Assembly (NCBI RefSeq): GCF_030818575.1
Contig: NZ_JAUTAL010000001.1
Coordinates: 1,116,001-1,180,000 of the forward strand
Source: Chryseobacterium camelliae
Lineage (GTDB): Bacteria > Bacteroidota > Bacteroidia > Flavobacteriales > Weeksellaceae
Reading direction: 5' to 3'
DNA length: 64,000 bases
Positions 37,366-46,421 of the stretch are shown piece after piece. A model generated the notes under the pieces. That model worked only from the letters and a program-made list of their open reading frames with translations, made no database searches and had not been told where the DNA came from. Numbering within the stretch: the stretch's first letter is position 1; each line of letters begins with the position of its first letter. The translations under genes were made by a program, and so were the position numbers.

Positions 37366-37962
37366 TCAGTAATAGATCTTCCTGTTGATTACCTTTACAA
37401 TTCCCTGTTGCTCCAGTTTTTTTATGGTCCTGATGACGGTCTCCACCCGAAGTCCGGTCATGGAAGCCAGTTGTTGCCTTGTTAAAGGCACTTCAAAAGA
37501 GAATTTTCTCTGATCTTCATAAAAACTTTTGTGATAATCCAATACGCCTATGATCCGTACGTCTGCATACATAGAGGAATTGTTTTGCAGCATAATGTAT
37601 TTGTAATATAATCTTTCAGACAGGAACTTATTAACGTCTCGAGAAATTGGCGGATTTTCATCCATTAATCGTACAAAATTAGATTTGGGAAGTTTCAAAA
37701 CAGTACACTGCTCGAAAACCACAGCATTAACGGGGTATTTTTTCTCAATGAAGAGTAACAGCTCACATACACTGAGTCCAGGGCTTAAGATAGCCAGGAT
37801 AAGCTCTTTTCCGTCTTCATTGTAATGATTAAGCTTAATGCGGCCTTTAACGATCTGGTAATAAAATTTGGGGATATCGCCTTCGTCGAAAATAATGTGC
37901 GAACGGCCATAATCTTCAATAACAGCTCCGTAGGAAAGCAAAAGTTCTTCTTCGATTAGCAT
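37366..37962 (-). CDS. Crp/Fnr family transcriptional regulator
   Basis: A 198-residue regulator. The N-terminal cyclic-nucleotide-type barrel has IIFDEGDIPKFYYQIVKGRI and ILAILSPGLSVCELLLF. The C-terminal winged helix has LTRQQLASMTGLRVETVIRT and LEQQGIVKVINRKIYY. It has no Cys set for an Fe-S cluster, so it is not a classical FNR oxygen sensor. Stands alone, with its own terminator. Confidence 0.92.
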   Translation of the reverse strand: MLIEEELLLSYGAVIEDYGRSHIIFDEGDIPKFYYQIVKGRIKLNHYNEDGKELILAILSPGLSVCELLLFIEKKYPVNAVVFEQCTVLKLPKSNFVRLMDENPPISRDVNKFLSERLYYKYIMLQNNSSMYADVRIIGVLDYHKSFYEDQRKFSFEVPLTRQQLASMTGLRVETVIRTIKKLEQQGIVKVINRKIYY

Positions 37963-38266
37963 TGTGACAGTTTTTAGGTGTATTGATCATGCAAGTTATT
38001 GTTTTTTTATACAAAAAAACCATATCCGGATCTGTTTATTCGTTTACATTTCAATTAAGATAAAATTATTTCGTATTAAATAAAATAAAGCCAAATTTAT
38101 ACCGGATTTTAAGTTTTGTGATTATCTGATTGACTTTACTGTCTGATATCTCTGTTCAGTACTGGTAGAGCACGAATTATAACAGTTTAATTATTGATTT
38201 TTGAATGTATGACTTTAAAATAAAAACAAAGGCCATTTGTTGCAATTCAATATAATGCATTCAATA
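37963..38266. other. AT-rich gap upstream of the Crp/Fnr gene
   Basis: About 300 bases, very AT-rich, no coding frame seen. GTTTTTTT and AAAAAAAC around 38000-38020 could pair in a weak hairpin. It should hold the promoter of the Crp/Fnr gene. Confidence 0.4.
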
Positions 38267-38289
38267 ATATAAACATAAAATCCTCCGGT
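38267..38289. repeat. Left arm of a 23-bp hairpin split by the IS element
   Basis: This arm is the exact reverse complement of 39726-39748. Before the insertion the two arms would have formed a 23-bp stem with loop CAT, probably the terminator of the protease gene (39765-41894, minus strand). Confidence 0.85.
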
Positions 38290-38320
38290 CATTAGACTGC
38301 ACCCAAAATTTTAGACAAAA

Positions 38321-39201
38321 TTAAACAATATTATTAGATGAAAGAGTTCGGTACATTACCGGGCTCTTTCCTTTTAGATTGAGTCTTATCCTGTCGTGGT
38401 TGTAGTAATTAATGTATTCTTTTATTTCTTTTTTAAGTTCATCAATTGTTCCAAACTTCTTGGTGTAGAACATCTCAGATTTTAACGTCCCGAAGAAATT
38501 CTCTATCACGGCATTGTCCAGGCAGTTTCCTTTTCTGGACATACTTTGGATGATTCCTTTTTCTTTCAAAAGTATCTGATAGGCTTTCATCTGATATTGC
38601 CAGCCCTGGTCCGAATGGAGAATGAGATTTTCCGTATTTCTGATTTTCCTAAGCCCCTTTTTGAGCATATTCACCACTTGTGCAAAGACTGGCCTTTCTG
38701 AAAGATCGTAACTGATGATCTCTCCGTTATAAAGGTCAATTATCGGGGACAGGTACAGTTTATTTCCAGAGACATTGAACTCCGTCACATCAGTTGCCCA
38801 TTTGCTGTTCGGGCGGTCTGCCTGGAAGTTTCTCTCCAAAACATTCGGCGCTATACTGCCTTGTTCGCCTCTATAGGACTGGTATTTCCTGACCCTTATG
38901 ATACTTTTGAGTCCCAGAACTTTCATTAGTTTCATGACTGTCTTGTGATTGATGATAATTCCTTTTTCTTTCATTACCAAAGTGATGCGACGATATCCGA
39001 ACCGCCCTTTGTGCCTGTGATAGATCTGTTTTATCAAGGTTTAATCTCTGCATATTTATCATTCTTCTGAAGCATTTTCTGATGGTAATAGAAACTGCTC
39101 CTGGCCATACCTGTACAATCCAGTAGGACTGACAGATCATATTTTTGCCTTAATTCTTCGATGGCCTCTGCTTGTTCTTTTTGAGAGTTAAGGCGTCTAG
39201 C
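38321..39201 (-). pseudogene. IS3 family transposase orfB, frameshifted
   Basis: The DDE integrase part is intact from 39037 downward: WATDVTEFNV, LHSDQGWQYQ and NAVIENFFGTLKSE give the D-D-E triad. The N-terminal part (AIEELRQKYDLSVLL, then GMARSSFYYHQKMLQ) is in a different frame and ends YAEIKP at a stop. Restoring one A in the run at 39040-39042 would join them as YAEIKTLIKQIY. The frame is entered from orfA by -1 slippage at 39201-39207. Confidence 0.88.
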
Positions 39202-39677
39202 TTTTTTAGAAAATCGTTCTCGGCACGCAGCCTTTCGTTCTCCAATAAAAGTTCTTCTTCCCTTGTCAATGGCTTGTCGGACTTCCTTTTCTTACGTTTG
39301 TAATCACTCATTTTTTTTGGTCTTCCTGTAGGTTTGTTTTCCAAACCTAAAATACCACTTTTCTCGTAATCACGCTGCCAATTCAAGACGGTAGACTGGG
39401 CAGGGATATCAAACCTGACACAAGCTTCTCTTTGTGAGATGAACTCCGTATTGATGGCTTTCAACACTTTAAGCTTGAACCATGCGGAATAGCTTTTGTT
39501 TTTTCTCGGCTCTAATCCCGATATTCCGTACTTGTTATAAAAGCCGATCCACTTGCGAAGATTACTCTCGTTAAATCCTTTTTCTGTTGCTATAGATTCA
39601 ATCGAACGATAAGAATTTTTGTGAAGTTCGATACATTCCAATTTGAAAGCAACGCTAAATTTTTCTTTTCTATACAT
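39150..39677 (-). CDS. IS3 family transposase orfA
   Basis: A 175-residue DNA-binding subunit with two helix-turn-helix units (SIESIATEKGFNESNLRKWI and SQREACVRFDIPAQSTVLNW) and a leucine-zipper-like tail (EELLLENERLRAENDFLKKL). AAAAAAG near its end (plus-strand 39201-39207) is the IS150-type slippery site for making the OrfAB fusion. The frame is open and complete. Confidence 0.92.
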   Translation of the reverse strand: MYRKEKFSVAFKLECIELHKNSYRSIESIATEKGFNESNLRKWIGFYNKYGISGLEPRKNKSYSAWFKLKVLKAINTEFISQREACVRFDIPAQSTVLNWQRDYEKSGILGLENKPTGRPKKMSDYKRKKRKSDKPLTREEELLLENERLRAENDFLKKLDALTLKKNKQRPSKN

Positions 39678-39725
39678 AAAAAACTGCCCTTAAAAAGTGT
39701 CTAACTTTTTGGGGGCAGTTCACAT

Positions 39726-39748
39726 ACCGGAGGATTTTATGTTTATAT
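39726..39748. repeat. Right arm of the hairpin split by the IS element
   Basis: Perfect inverted match to 38267-38289. It begins 16 bases past the protease stop codon. Confidence 0.85.
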
Positions 39749-39764
39749 CTTTTTAATTGATATG

Positions 39765-41894
39765 CTATTCTTTGATCACTTTCTTTGAAACAGTGCCCTG
39801 CTCTGTCTTTATTTCAATGATGTAAATACCTTTAGGATAGGATGACAGGTCAACTGGCTCCTTGCTGTTACGGATGCTTCCACTCTGTAGCTTTTTACCT
39901 GATGTGTCATATACATTGAATACGGATTTTTCAGGTGCTTTTAAAATATTAACCACATCATGGGTGACGGATGGGGCTATAGCTATGCCATCTTTTACCG
40001 AGCCGGTGTCGTTTGTTCCCAGCAACTGGCTGTATCCCGTTACGATAACAGAATAGTTTTGTGGTGCTGCAGCTCCTGAATTGTTCACCAAAGTACCTTT
40101 GTTGGTAATCTCTATCCTGTATTTCCTTCCGGCTACCGGGTTGTCGATAACTACCTGTTCTACATTGTCGACTTTATTGTCTGCTTTGGTGGCAGGAGTC
40201 ATCGGGTTGTTGGCATCCAGCTTCCATGGGTAATACACGGTATTGGTTGTCGTATCGATGATCCTTACGTCAAGATCATTGACAAGCCTTGAAATCCTAT
40301 TATTATAGGCAGTCTGCCAGGTTAGGTTAGATGGAACAACATACTCAGGATCAATCCATGAAATGGTAGCTTTAATCGGTTCGCTGCCTGATGCAATGAT
40401 ATTTTTAGCATTGACCGTACCGCTGGTTAAGGTTTCATCCTTGAAAATAACGGTATTGTTTGCTTTTCCTACCAGGATTTCAGCACCTTTTTTGGCATTA
40501 ATGTATCCCCATCCGAACCATGGATCAGGGCCTATATTACCTGCTTCGGAAGCAGAATGCACCATCAGGGTCTTGGCACTGGCGGCATTGAGCGACTGGC
40601 CGGAGAAAAGATCTTTGCTGATCTGCATCCAGAGCCCGATAACCCCTGTCACTACCGGTGCAGAATATGAGGTCCCGCTGCCATAATCATATGTATTACT
40701 TCCTGTAGTATTTTCTGCCGTTGCCGGAGAGAATACATTGGTACCGGTAGTAGCAATATCCGGTTTTATAGCACCGTCATCCCTTGGCCCTGCACTGCTG
40801 TAATCTGAATGTACCACATCATATTGAGAGGTATACCGATAGTTATTGGTAGAGATCACATCCGTAGCTCCTACAACAATAATGTTTTTAGCCAGTGAAC
40901 CAGGCCCAATGCAATCGAAGCCTTGTGCGCAGTTAGACTGTGGCAGTACATCAGTGGATGTAAATTGCACGTCGTTTCCATTATCATCCTCATAATATTT
41001 AGGAAGTGAACCCGCGTTAGGATAATCCGGTCCCATACCATATGAATTCCCGGCAGATTTCACGATAACATAATAAGGATTCTGATAAACAATATTATCA
41101 TAGTTTTGATCATTAGTAAAATAAGTTCCCTGAAGGTCATAGGATGTTGAAGGGCTGCTGAAAGCACCGTTCCATACTAATGCATTTGCTCCATTAACCG
41201 TTGTTATATCCCAACCCAGATTGCTTCCGTATGAATGGTTGGAAATAGCAGGCTGTGCAGTCAGGATTTTATCAAATACTGTGCTTGGAGCTGTGTTTCC
41301 AGGTAAAGTGGTGGTGGCAAAACGGTAAGAATCCATAGTAGATGAGGAAGCAACTCCCTTGATGTCACCTGAAACAGGTGTGCCACCAACAGTACCACTG
41401 ACCGTAAAACTTTTGGCACCGATAAATCCGGCTACGCTGGTAGAGTGCGAACTGTAAATCTGGGAGGAAGCTTCTTTGTTCGTAATTCTTCCGGGAATAT
41501 TGTTAAATGCAGTATGAGCTGCATAAACCCTGCCGCCATCAAAAATAGTATACTTTATGCCTTCACCATTATAGGCATTGGTAAGGCCGGTTACGCCTCC
41601 TGCTGTATTGATAAGGTCTGCGTTGGCATTTTTTACCTGCCGGAGATCCTGGGTTTTATAAAAGAAAGGCTTTCCATCGGGTGTAAATCCTGCCAGATTG
41701 CTTCTTTTTTCTTCTAAAGACTGTAGCAGCTCCGGAGATTTGTCATTCCCATACTTTTTAGCCACGTAAGCATCAAATTTCCGGTTATTTTCCTGATTCT
41801 GCTTTGCAAAATCTTGCTTAAGGATTGTATTCTTATCCTGTGCTTGGACCAATACAGCCATTAGTGCGGCTGCCGTTAGTAGGTATTTTTTCAT
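39765..41894 (-). CDS. S8 subtilisin-like protease with T9SS sorting domain
   Basis: About 709 residues from ATG 41894, where a clear signal peptide starts (MKKYLLTAAALMAVLVQAQ); the frame is open 18 codons further up. The catalytic triad is visible: Asp119 (YTIFDGG), His150 (SSHSTSVAGF) and Ser409 (GTSYSAPV), with oxyanion Asn283 (SAGNSYG). The last ~75 residues are a type IX secretion sorting domain (KSVFNVYDTSGKKLQ, then YPKGIYIIEIKTEQGTVSKK). The protein should be secreted to the cell surface or medium. Follows the phosphatase gene by 13 bases. Confidence 0.93.
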   Translation of the reverse strand: MKKYLLTAAALMAVLVQAQDKNTILKQDFAKQNQENNRKFDAYVAKKYGNDKSPELLQSLEEKRSNLAGFTPDGKPFFYKTQDLRQVKNANADLINTAGGVTGLTNAYNGEGIKYTIFDGGRVYAAHTAFNNIPGRITNKEASSQIYSSHSTSVAGFIGAKSFTVSGTVGGTPVSGDIKGVASSSTMDSYRFATTTLPGNTAPSTVFDKILTAQPAISNHSYGSNLGWDITTVNGANALVWNGAFSSPSTSYDLQGTYFTNDQNYDNIVYQNPYYVIVKSAGNSYGMGPDYPNAGSLPKYYEDDNGNDVQFTSTDVLPQSNCAQGFDCIGPGSLAKNIIVVGATDVISTNNYRYTSQYDVVHSDYSSAGPRDDGAIKPDIATTGTNVFSPATAENTTGSNTYDYGSGTSYSAPVVTGVIGLWMQISKDLFSGQSLNAASAKTLMVHSASEAGNIGPDPWFGWGYINAKKGAEILVGKANNTVIFKDETLTSGTVNAKNIIASGSEPIKATISWIDPEYVVPSNLTWQTAYNNRISRLVNDLDVRIIDTTTNTVYYPWKLDANNPMTPATKADNKVDNVEQVVIDNPVAGRKYRIEITNKGTLVNNSGAAAPQNYSVIVTGYSQLLGTNDTGSVKDGIAIAPSVTHDVVNILKAPEKSVFNVYDTSGKKLQSGSIRNSKEPVDLSSYPKGIYIIEIKTEQGTVSKKVIKE

Positions 41895-41907
41895 TGACAA
41901 TATTAAA

Positions 41908-43329
41908 TTAAGATATTTTTTTCTGTTTTTGAGGGATCTGAGCAGCATGCAGCATCAGATCATGGAGCTCCGTATTTTTTACAAAAGGCTTCAGCAGTTG
42001 ACTGCCTGGACCATACGCTGCTACTTCAACATAATCCCCGGAGTGATCCATACTGATCCAGCCCACTGAATTATGTTTTTTCTGGATTTCAGAATACAAT
42101 TTAAAAGGAAGTTTCTTATAATTGTACAGCCCGTCTTCCTTTTCAATCCCGGTATAAAATCCAAGAATCTGCCGTGCCTCATCATCAGTCAGCCTGATGC
42201 TGTTACCTTCGTAAATCCAGTCTTTAACCTGCTGCAGATTGAAGTCCGCATGGATCTTATTCAAAAGATATTCATTGGTATATTTATAATCAGCAATACT
42301 ATTAAAGTTCTGTGTGGCATCCGGCCCGTAAATGGTTCCCGGGTTTGCGTTCCCGTGATCTGTTGTGATAATGACCAGAGTATTTCCATCACGCTCAGCA
42401 AAATCTATGACTGTTTTTACAGCCTCATCAAAAGCCAGCTGATCATGGATAAGGGCTGCCACATCATTCGCATGGGCTGACCAGTCTACCTTTCCGCCTT
42501 CTACTTGTAGCACAAACCCCTGAGGGTGATCCTTCATCTGACTGATCGCTGCCTTCGTCATATCTGCCAGGGTAGGCGTATTTTTTAATTCATTCATATT
42601 TGCCCGGTCTATGCTATAGGGAAGCGCTCCGGTAGAAAAAACGCCAAGTGTTTTCTGATTCCGATTCAAGTTTTCGAGGCCCGATGCATCCTGGATCACC
42701 TGATAACCTTTTTGTCTGTAGACAGAATAGAGATCTTTTCGGTCTTCTCTTTTTTCAGGATTGAAAAATTCATCCCCGCCACCCATCATTACATCCATCC
42801 CTAGTTCTGCATACATTTCTGCTATTGCGGGTTCTGCATTCCTTTTTTCTGAATTAACGCAAAACCCTGCGGGAGTAGCATGGGTAATGGTAACCGTAGT
42901 CACACAACCTGCTTTTTTACCATTCTCTTTGAATTGCTGCCATATCGGTAAATACTTTTCACCATTGGGTCCTGTATTTAAGACTCCGTTTTTTACCCTT
43001 ATACCACCACCGAAAGCCGAACTCGCTGCTGCCGAGTCTGTAACAATGGAACTGGCTGAAGCGGTACTCATCAGTGCTCTGGATACTTTTCTATCTTCAT
43101 ATAAGCTGATCCAATGACTGGTCTTCCCTAAAATATTCCTGGAATAAAGATCAGACATGGTTAAAGTACCCAGGCTCATGCCATCACTGATCATAAAAAT
43201 GATATTCCTTGCCTTTTCAGGACTTCTTAATGAAGCCTGGGGTCTTGGAATAGCTGCAAGCTCCAGAGGGCTTAATGCAAATGCTCCTGAAAATAATGCA
43301 GAACTTTGTAAGAATTTTCTTCGATTCAT
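41908..43329 (-). CDS. Alkaline phosphatase, Tat-exported
   Basis: A 473-residue phosphatase. A Tat signal starts the protein (NRRKFLQSSALFSGAFALS). The metal-binding Asp49 is in MISDGMSLGT, and the nucleophile Ser99 is in VTDSAAASSA. GGKVDWSAHANDVAAL, ITTDHGNANPG and WISMDHSGDYVEV give further metal ligands. It releases phosphate from organic esters in the periplasm. It is the first gene of a pair with the T9SS protease. Confidence 0.94.
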   Translation of the reverse strand: MNRRKFLQSSALFSGAFALSPLELAAIPRPQASLRSPEKARNIIFMISDGMSLGTLTMSDLYSRNILGKTSHWISLYEDRKVSRALMSTASASSIVTDSAAASSAFGGGIRVKNGVLNTGPNGEKYLPIWQQFKENGKKAGCVTTVTITHATPAGFCVNSEKRNAEPAIAEMYAELGMDVMMGGGDEFFNPEKREDRKDLYSVYRQKGYQVIQDASGLENLNRNQKTLGVFSTGALPYSIDRANMNELKNTPTLADMTKAAISQMKDHPQGFVLQVEGGKVDWSAHANDVAALIHDQLAFDEAVKTVIDFAERDGNTLVIITTDHGNANPGTIYGPDATQNFNSIADYKYTNEYLLNKIHADFNLQQVKDWIYEGNSIRLTDDEARQILGFYTGIEKEDGLYNYKKLPFKLYSEIQKKHNSVGWISMDHSGDYVEVAAYGPGSQLLKPFVKNTELHDLMLHAAQIPQKQKKIS

Positions 43330-43466
43330 GATAATAATGGTATTGCAATTTAAGATATATATTTGATTGCTACTTATGGGTGATCGTTAAAAAAAAATTA
43401 AAATACATATATAGTTGCCATATTCATAACTAATAAGGATAATGCATTATAATTTGTGAAGTTGAC

Positions 43467-43805
43467 TCAATGTTGATGAGACCTGAAATTAATAATATGA
43501 GCCGTGATCAGGCCTGCAGCACCAACATAAATCAGTGGAACATGTATTTCAAAAATGAGATCTATGAATACCGAAACTGCAATCAGCAGCAGTGATAACC
43601 AGAAAAGTGCTTTCAGCTTTTTATTATGGATTCTTCTTATGATCCGTAAAACAACCACCGTTCCTGTAAGTAGAAAAAACAGGTCGATATAAGGATTATG
43701 AGATATTCCTAAAGGAATGACCATCAGTAGAGGAAAAATAATGCAGTGAATTAAGCATAGAACAGCAGCAGATATTCCTACCGCATCCAGAATCTTGTTT
43801 TTCAT
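43467..43805 (-). CDS. MerC domain membrane protein
   Basis: About 112 residues from ATG 43805. It has four hydrophobic helices; the first holds the MerC-type pair region AVLCLIHCIIFPLLMVIPLG with two Cys. Related proteins move metal ions. The divergent Fur-family gene and the two matching palindromes between the genes suggest it is part of a metal (probably zinc) regulon. Confidence 0.85.
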   Translation of the reverse strand: MKNKILDAVGISAAVLCLIHCIIFPLLMVIPLGISHNPYIDLFFLLTGTVVVLRIIRRIHNKKLKALFWLSLLLIAVSVFIDLIFEIHVPLIYVGAAGLITAHIINFRSHQH

Positions 43806-43829
43806 ATCAAAAATATTTAAATTAGTATT

Positions 43830-43842
43830 GTAACTTTGTTGC
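43830..43842. promoter_or_regulatory. Zur/Fur-like operator near merC
   Basis: GTAACTTTGTTGC, a near-perfect palindrome (GTAAC/GTTGC). It differs by one base from the box at 43869-43881 and lies 24 bases upstream of the merC start codon. Confidence 0.6.
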
Positions 43843-43868
43843 AAATCTATTTAAAATAATTATATAAT

Positions 43869-43881
43869 GCAACATTGTTGC
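43869..43881. promoter_or_regulatory. Zur/Fur-like operator near the Fur-family gene
   Basis: GCAACATTGTTGC, a perfect 13-bp palindrome with a 3-base centre, just before the start codon at 43895. Two boxes 39 bases apart between divergent genes suggest joint control and autoregulation. Confidence 0.65.
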
Positions 43882-43894
43882 TTTAGATCGACAT

Positions 43895-44278
43895 ATGAAA
43901 CAGGTAAGGAATACTCAGGCAAAAACAGAAATACTTAATCTTATTAATCATTCTGACATAGCGCTCTCACATTCGGATATTCAGCAGAAGGTGGGGGACC
44001 TCTGTAATCGTGTCACTATTTACAGAGTGCTTGAACGTCTTGAAAAAGAGGGGCAGATTCATAAAGTGACCAATATTGACGGTGTGATCAATTTTGCACG
44101 ATGCAGCGAAACCTGTTCTGAAAAGCACCATGAACATAACCATCTTCACTTTAATTGTGAAATATGCCATTCGGTAACCTGTATAGAAAATGTTATTCCT
44201 GCTATAAGCCTCCCGGAAAATTATATTGCGAAAGAGTACAATTTTGTCATAAGCGGCATTTGTCCAAAGTGCTCGTGA
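43895..44278 (+). CDS. Fur family transcriptional regulator (Zur-like)
   Basis: A 127-residue metal-dependent repressor. The N-terminal winged helix has ALSHSDIQQKVGDLCNRVTI and YRVLERLEKEGQIHKV. The C-terminal domain has the His-rich EKHHEHNHLHFNCEICHSV and the second CxxC (CPKCS), the structural zinc site of Fur/Zur proteins. It is short and lacks the extra His residues of typical ferric Fur, so Zur is likelier. Divergent from merC with two shared operator-like boxes. Confidence 0.88.
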   Translation: MKQVRNTQAKTEILNLINHSDIALSHSDIQQKVGDLCNRVTIYRVLERLEKEGQIHKVTNIDGVINFARCSETCSEKHHEHNHLHFNCEICHSVTCIENVIPAISLPENYIAKEYNFVISGICPKCS

Positions 44279-44786
44279 ATCATATATTCTGACTTTTTGT
44301 CTATCAATTACTATTTTTTTTCGATTTAGGCTTATATATATTTTAAATCAACACTTTTTGATGTAATCATTTTATTTTGAGGGGCTTCTCATTAATATAG
44401 TATGTGTTTACCTCATGATATGAATGATCATATTAATTAAAACATCGTTCCTTATCATAAAATAGTGATTTATAAGATGTTTTTTCTCCTAATTCGTTTA
44501 TGGTGTTTTAAGTACAGAAACAAACTTGTTCACAGATAATTTTATACTGGCATGTTTTGTGTTTATTAATAAATGCATTTTTTATGATTTAAGATATATT
44601 AATGAAATGTTTGTAACGTTTCAAGGATTTTTAACAGTTATTATTTAACAAGTTGGTATTTGACCTGTCTAACTTAGTTCTTATGATTTTAAAATGGATT
44701 TGAATATTTTCCTATAGAACACATAGAACATTAGATGAAATTTTATATTCATAAGATAAGTGCTTAAATAATACTGGCTATTATAT
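44279..44786. other. 508-base AT-rich gap
   Basis: No gene, tRNA or terminator-quality hairpin was recognised. It should hold the promoter of the AraC-type gene at 44787. Confidence 0.4.
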
Positions 44787-45617
44787 ATGTATATTATTAC
44801 AGATCAGCTGAGAAGTTTGGGTTTCAGCGTTAACAAACTTAATAACCTTATAAGCAGGAATAATCATATCAGAACATTCAATACACTTGATTATTTTTGC
44901 ATTTACATTATCATGGAGGATATTCGCCTTGAGGTTGAAAATATGCATTACAGTATAAAATCCGGGCACATTGCATTTATAGGTCCTCACAAACAGGTTA
45001 CTTTTGGTGAAGCTTTAGGAGAAGAAATCTATATCATTGTATTTTCTTCCAGTTTCTATGAGCGTTCTTCTAAGGATAGTTTATTTCTTAATTCACAGCT
45101 TTTTTTTAATTATAATTCTGAAATTTTCATTGCCCCATTTACCAATCTAGAAGAAAAAAGAGCCGTTTTTATGGAACGTATGGAAAGTTTTCAGCTTAAG
45201 GATGAGAGCCTTTATATTTCTGCTGCCCATAATGCGATAGAAAGGCTTATTTTGGACGCATTTTTGCATATACCTGCTGATGAAATGAAGAAGGATATTA
45301 AATTTGATTACCTCTACTATGTAAACAGGTTTAAAGTTCTTTTGCAAAGAGATTTCAGGAAGGCTAAAAAAGTTTCTCATTATGCTGGTGAGCTTAATAT
45401 ATCATCAAGAAAACTTACTGAAATGACGGAATATGTTTTAGGAAAAACAGCAAAACATATAATAATTGAAAAAATTGTCAGTGAATGCAAAAAAGCCGTA
45501 CATTTCTCAAACCAGACCATTTCTGAAATTTCTTATGAGCTGGGTTTCAGTAACGAAGGGAATTTTAGTAACTTTATTAAAAAACATACAGGAAAAAATC
45601 CTTCTGAAATGAAATAA
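44787..45617 (+). CDS. AraC family transcriptional regulator at the pilus-like locus
   Basis: A 276-residue regulator. The N-terminal sensing domain is cupin-like (SIKSGHIAFIGPHKQVTFGE). The C-terminal domain has HYAGELNISSRKLTEMTE and TISEISYELGFSNEGNFSNF, then IKKHTGKNPSEM. It is 56 bases upstream of the first secreted protein of the pilus-like cluster and on the same strand, so it is the prime candidate for its regulator. Confidence 0.9.
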   Translation: MYIITDQLRSLGFSVNKLNNLISRNNHIRTFNTLDYFCIYIIMEDIRLEVENMHYSIKSGHIAFIGPHKQVTFGEALGEEIYIIVFSSSFYERSSKDSLFLNSQLFFNYNSEIFIAPFTNLEEKRAVFMERMESFQLKDESLYISAAHNAIERLILDAFLHIPADEMKKDIKFDYLYYVNRFKVLLQRDFRKAKKVSHYAGELNISSRKLTEMTEYVLGKTAKHIIIEKIVSECKKAVHFSNQTISEISYELGFSNEGNFSNFIKKHTGKNPSEMK

Positions 45618-45673
45618 TAATGAAAAATATTGTATATTTACTTTAATAACCGTAAAATGATAAGTTTGGTTAT

Positions 45674-46108
45674 ATGGGTATAAAATATTTTTTGTTAGTT
45701 GTGTTCTTTTTCGTTTGTATAAGGGTTTTTGCGCAGAATGATGCCATTCGTTTGACTATCAATCTTTATCCTGTACAAATGCTGACTTTAGAGGCTCAGC
45801 CCGAAGTTGATGAGAATATGGATATGGTGATGCCTGAAAAAAGGCAATTGATTATCTCAAGTCCTTCAGGATTTCAAGTAGATGCCAGCCATGGTAGTGA
45901 GTATACAAAAAAAATGCATGATCTTCGAGCAAAAAGGTCTTCAGTAAAGACATTATGCAATAGGGTGCATCATCTTTTTGAGACCGCGAGAGGGGCTGTT
46001 GAAAAAAAATACAGCATTGATAAGAGTATGGAGAAAATAATACAGAAAATCGGCTGTTCTGATAATGAAAATTCCGACCATTTGGTGTTAACTCTAATTT
46101 CTCAATAG
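45674..46108 (+). CDS. Small secreted protein, subunit-like ends
   Basis: A 144-residue protein with a signal peptide (MGIKYFLLVVFFFVCIRVFAQ). It shares its ends with the subunit at 46422: an N-terminal strand (IRLTINLYPVQMLTL, compare VTLNVRLKPIQTLVI), a middle SPSGFQVDAS (compare STGGFQVKVK) and a C-terminal HLVLTLISQ (compare ELTYTIISQ). Between them it has a charged, helix-like insert with two Cys in place of the rest of the beta domain. It may be a minor or degenerate subunit. No known family was recognised. Confidence 0.75.
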   Translation: MGIKYFLLVVFFFVCIRVFAQNDAIRLTINLYPVQMLTLEAQPEVDENMDMVMPEKRQLIISSPSGFQVDASHGSEYTKKMHDLRAKRSSVKTLCNRVHHLFETARGAVEKKYSIDKSMEKIIQKIGCSDNENSDHLVLTLISQ

Positions 46109-46421
46109 TAATTTAACATAATATGTGTGATTTTTATATGTATTGAATAGCAGTTTTTAACTAATTATGACTGTTAATTAATGTTTTGTATTGAATAATT
46201 TTTAATATAAGCGTATTATTATTATTTAATATTTAATTATAAATATTTATGAAAATTTACTTTATGCCGTTTGTTACGGAATACTATCTCACTGTTCATT
46301 ACAGCCTTAAAAACCAAATTTACAAATCATAAGTATTTTTTCACAAAAGCGCTGATGTTACTTCTGTTTAATTTTGCAACAGAATTTTTAACAATAACTT
46401 AATACAACATCAGACTTAATT
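46109..46421. other. 313-base AT-rich promoter region of the subunit gene
   Basis: No coding frame seen. It contains the -7 box at 46369-46376 and leaves a leader of about 40 bases before the subunit start codon. Confidence 0.5.
46369..46376 (+). promoter_or_regulatory. -7 box of the pilus-like operon
   Basis: TAATTTTG matches TAnnTTTG. No clear -33 TTG was found at the right spacing, which would fit an activator-dependent promoter such as one controlled by the AraC protein upstream. Confidence 0.45.

Larger units (their letters stand above)
38293..39722 (-). mobile_element. IS3 family insertion sequence, IS150 group (1430 bp)
   Basis: Imperfect terminal repeats begin TAGACTGCACCCAAAA on the left and, on the other strand, TGAACTGCCCCCAAAAAG on the right; both continue to TAGACA. 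A 3-bp CAT flanks both sides and is the likely target duplication. Inside are orfA and orfB in the usual overlapping order with an A6G slippery site. A one-base deletion in orfB makes the copy defective unless helped in trans. Confidence 0.92.

Noticed and set aside
41895..41948. Upstream start for the T9SS protease
   Set aside because: It would place 18 charged residues before a perfect signal peptide and overlap the phosphatase gene.
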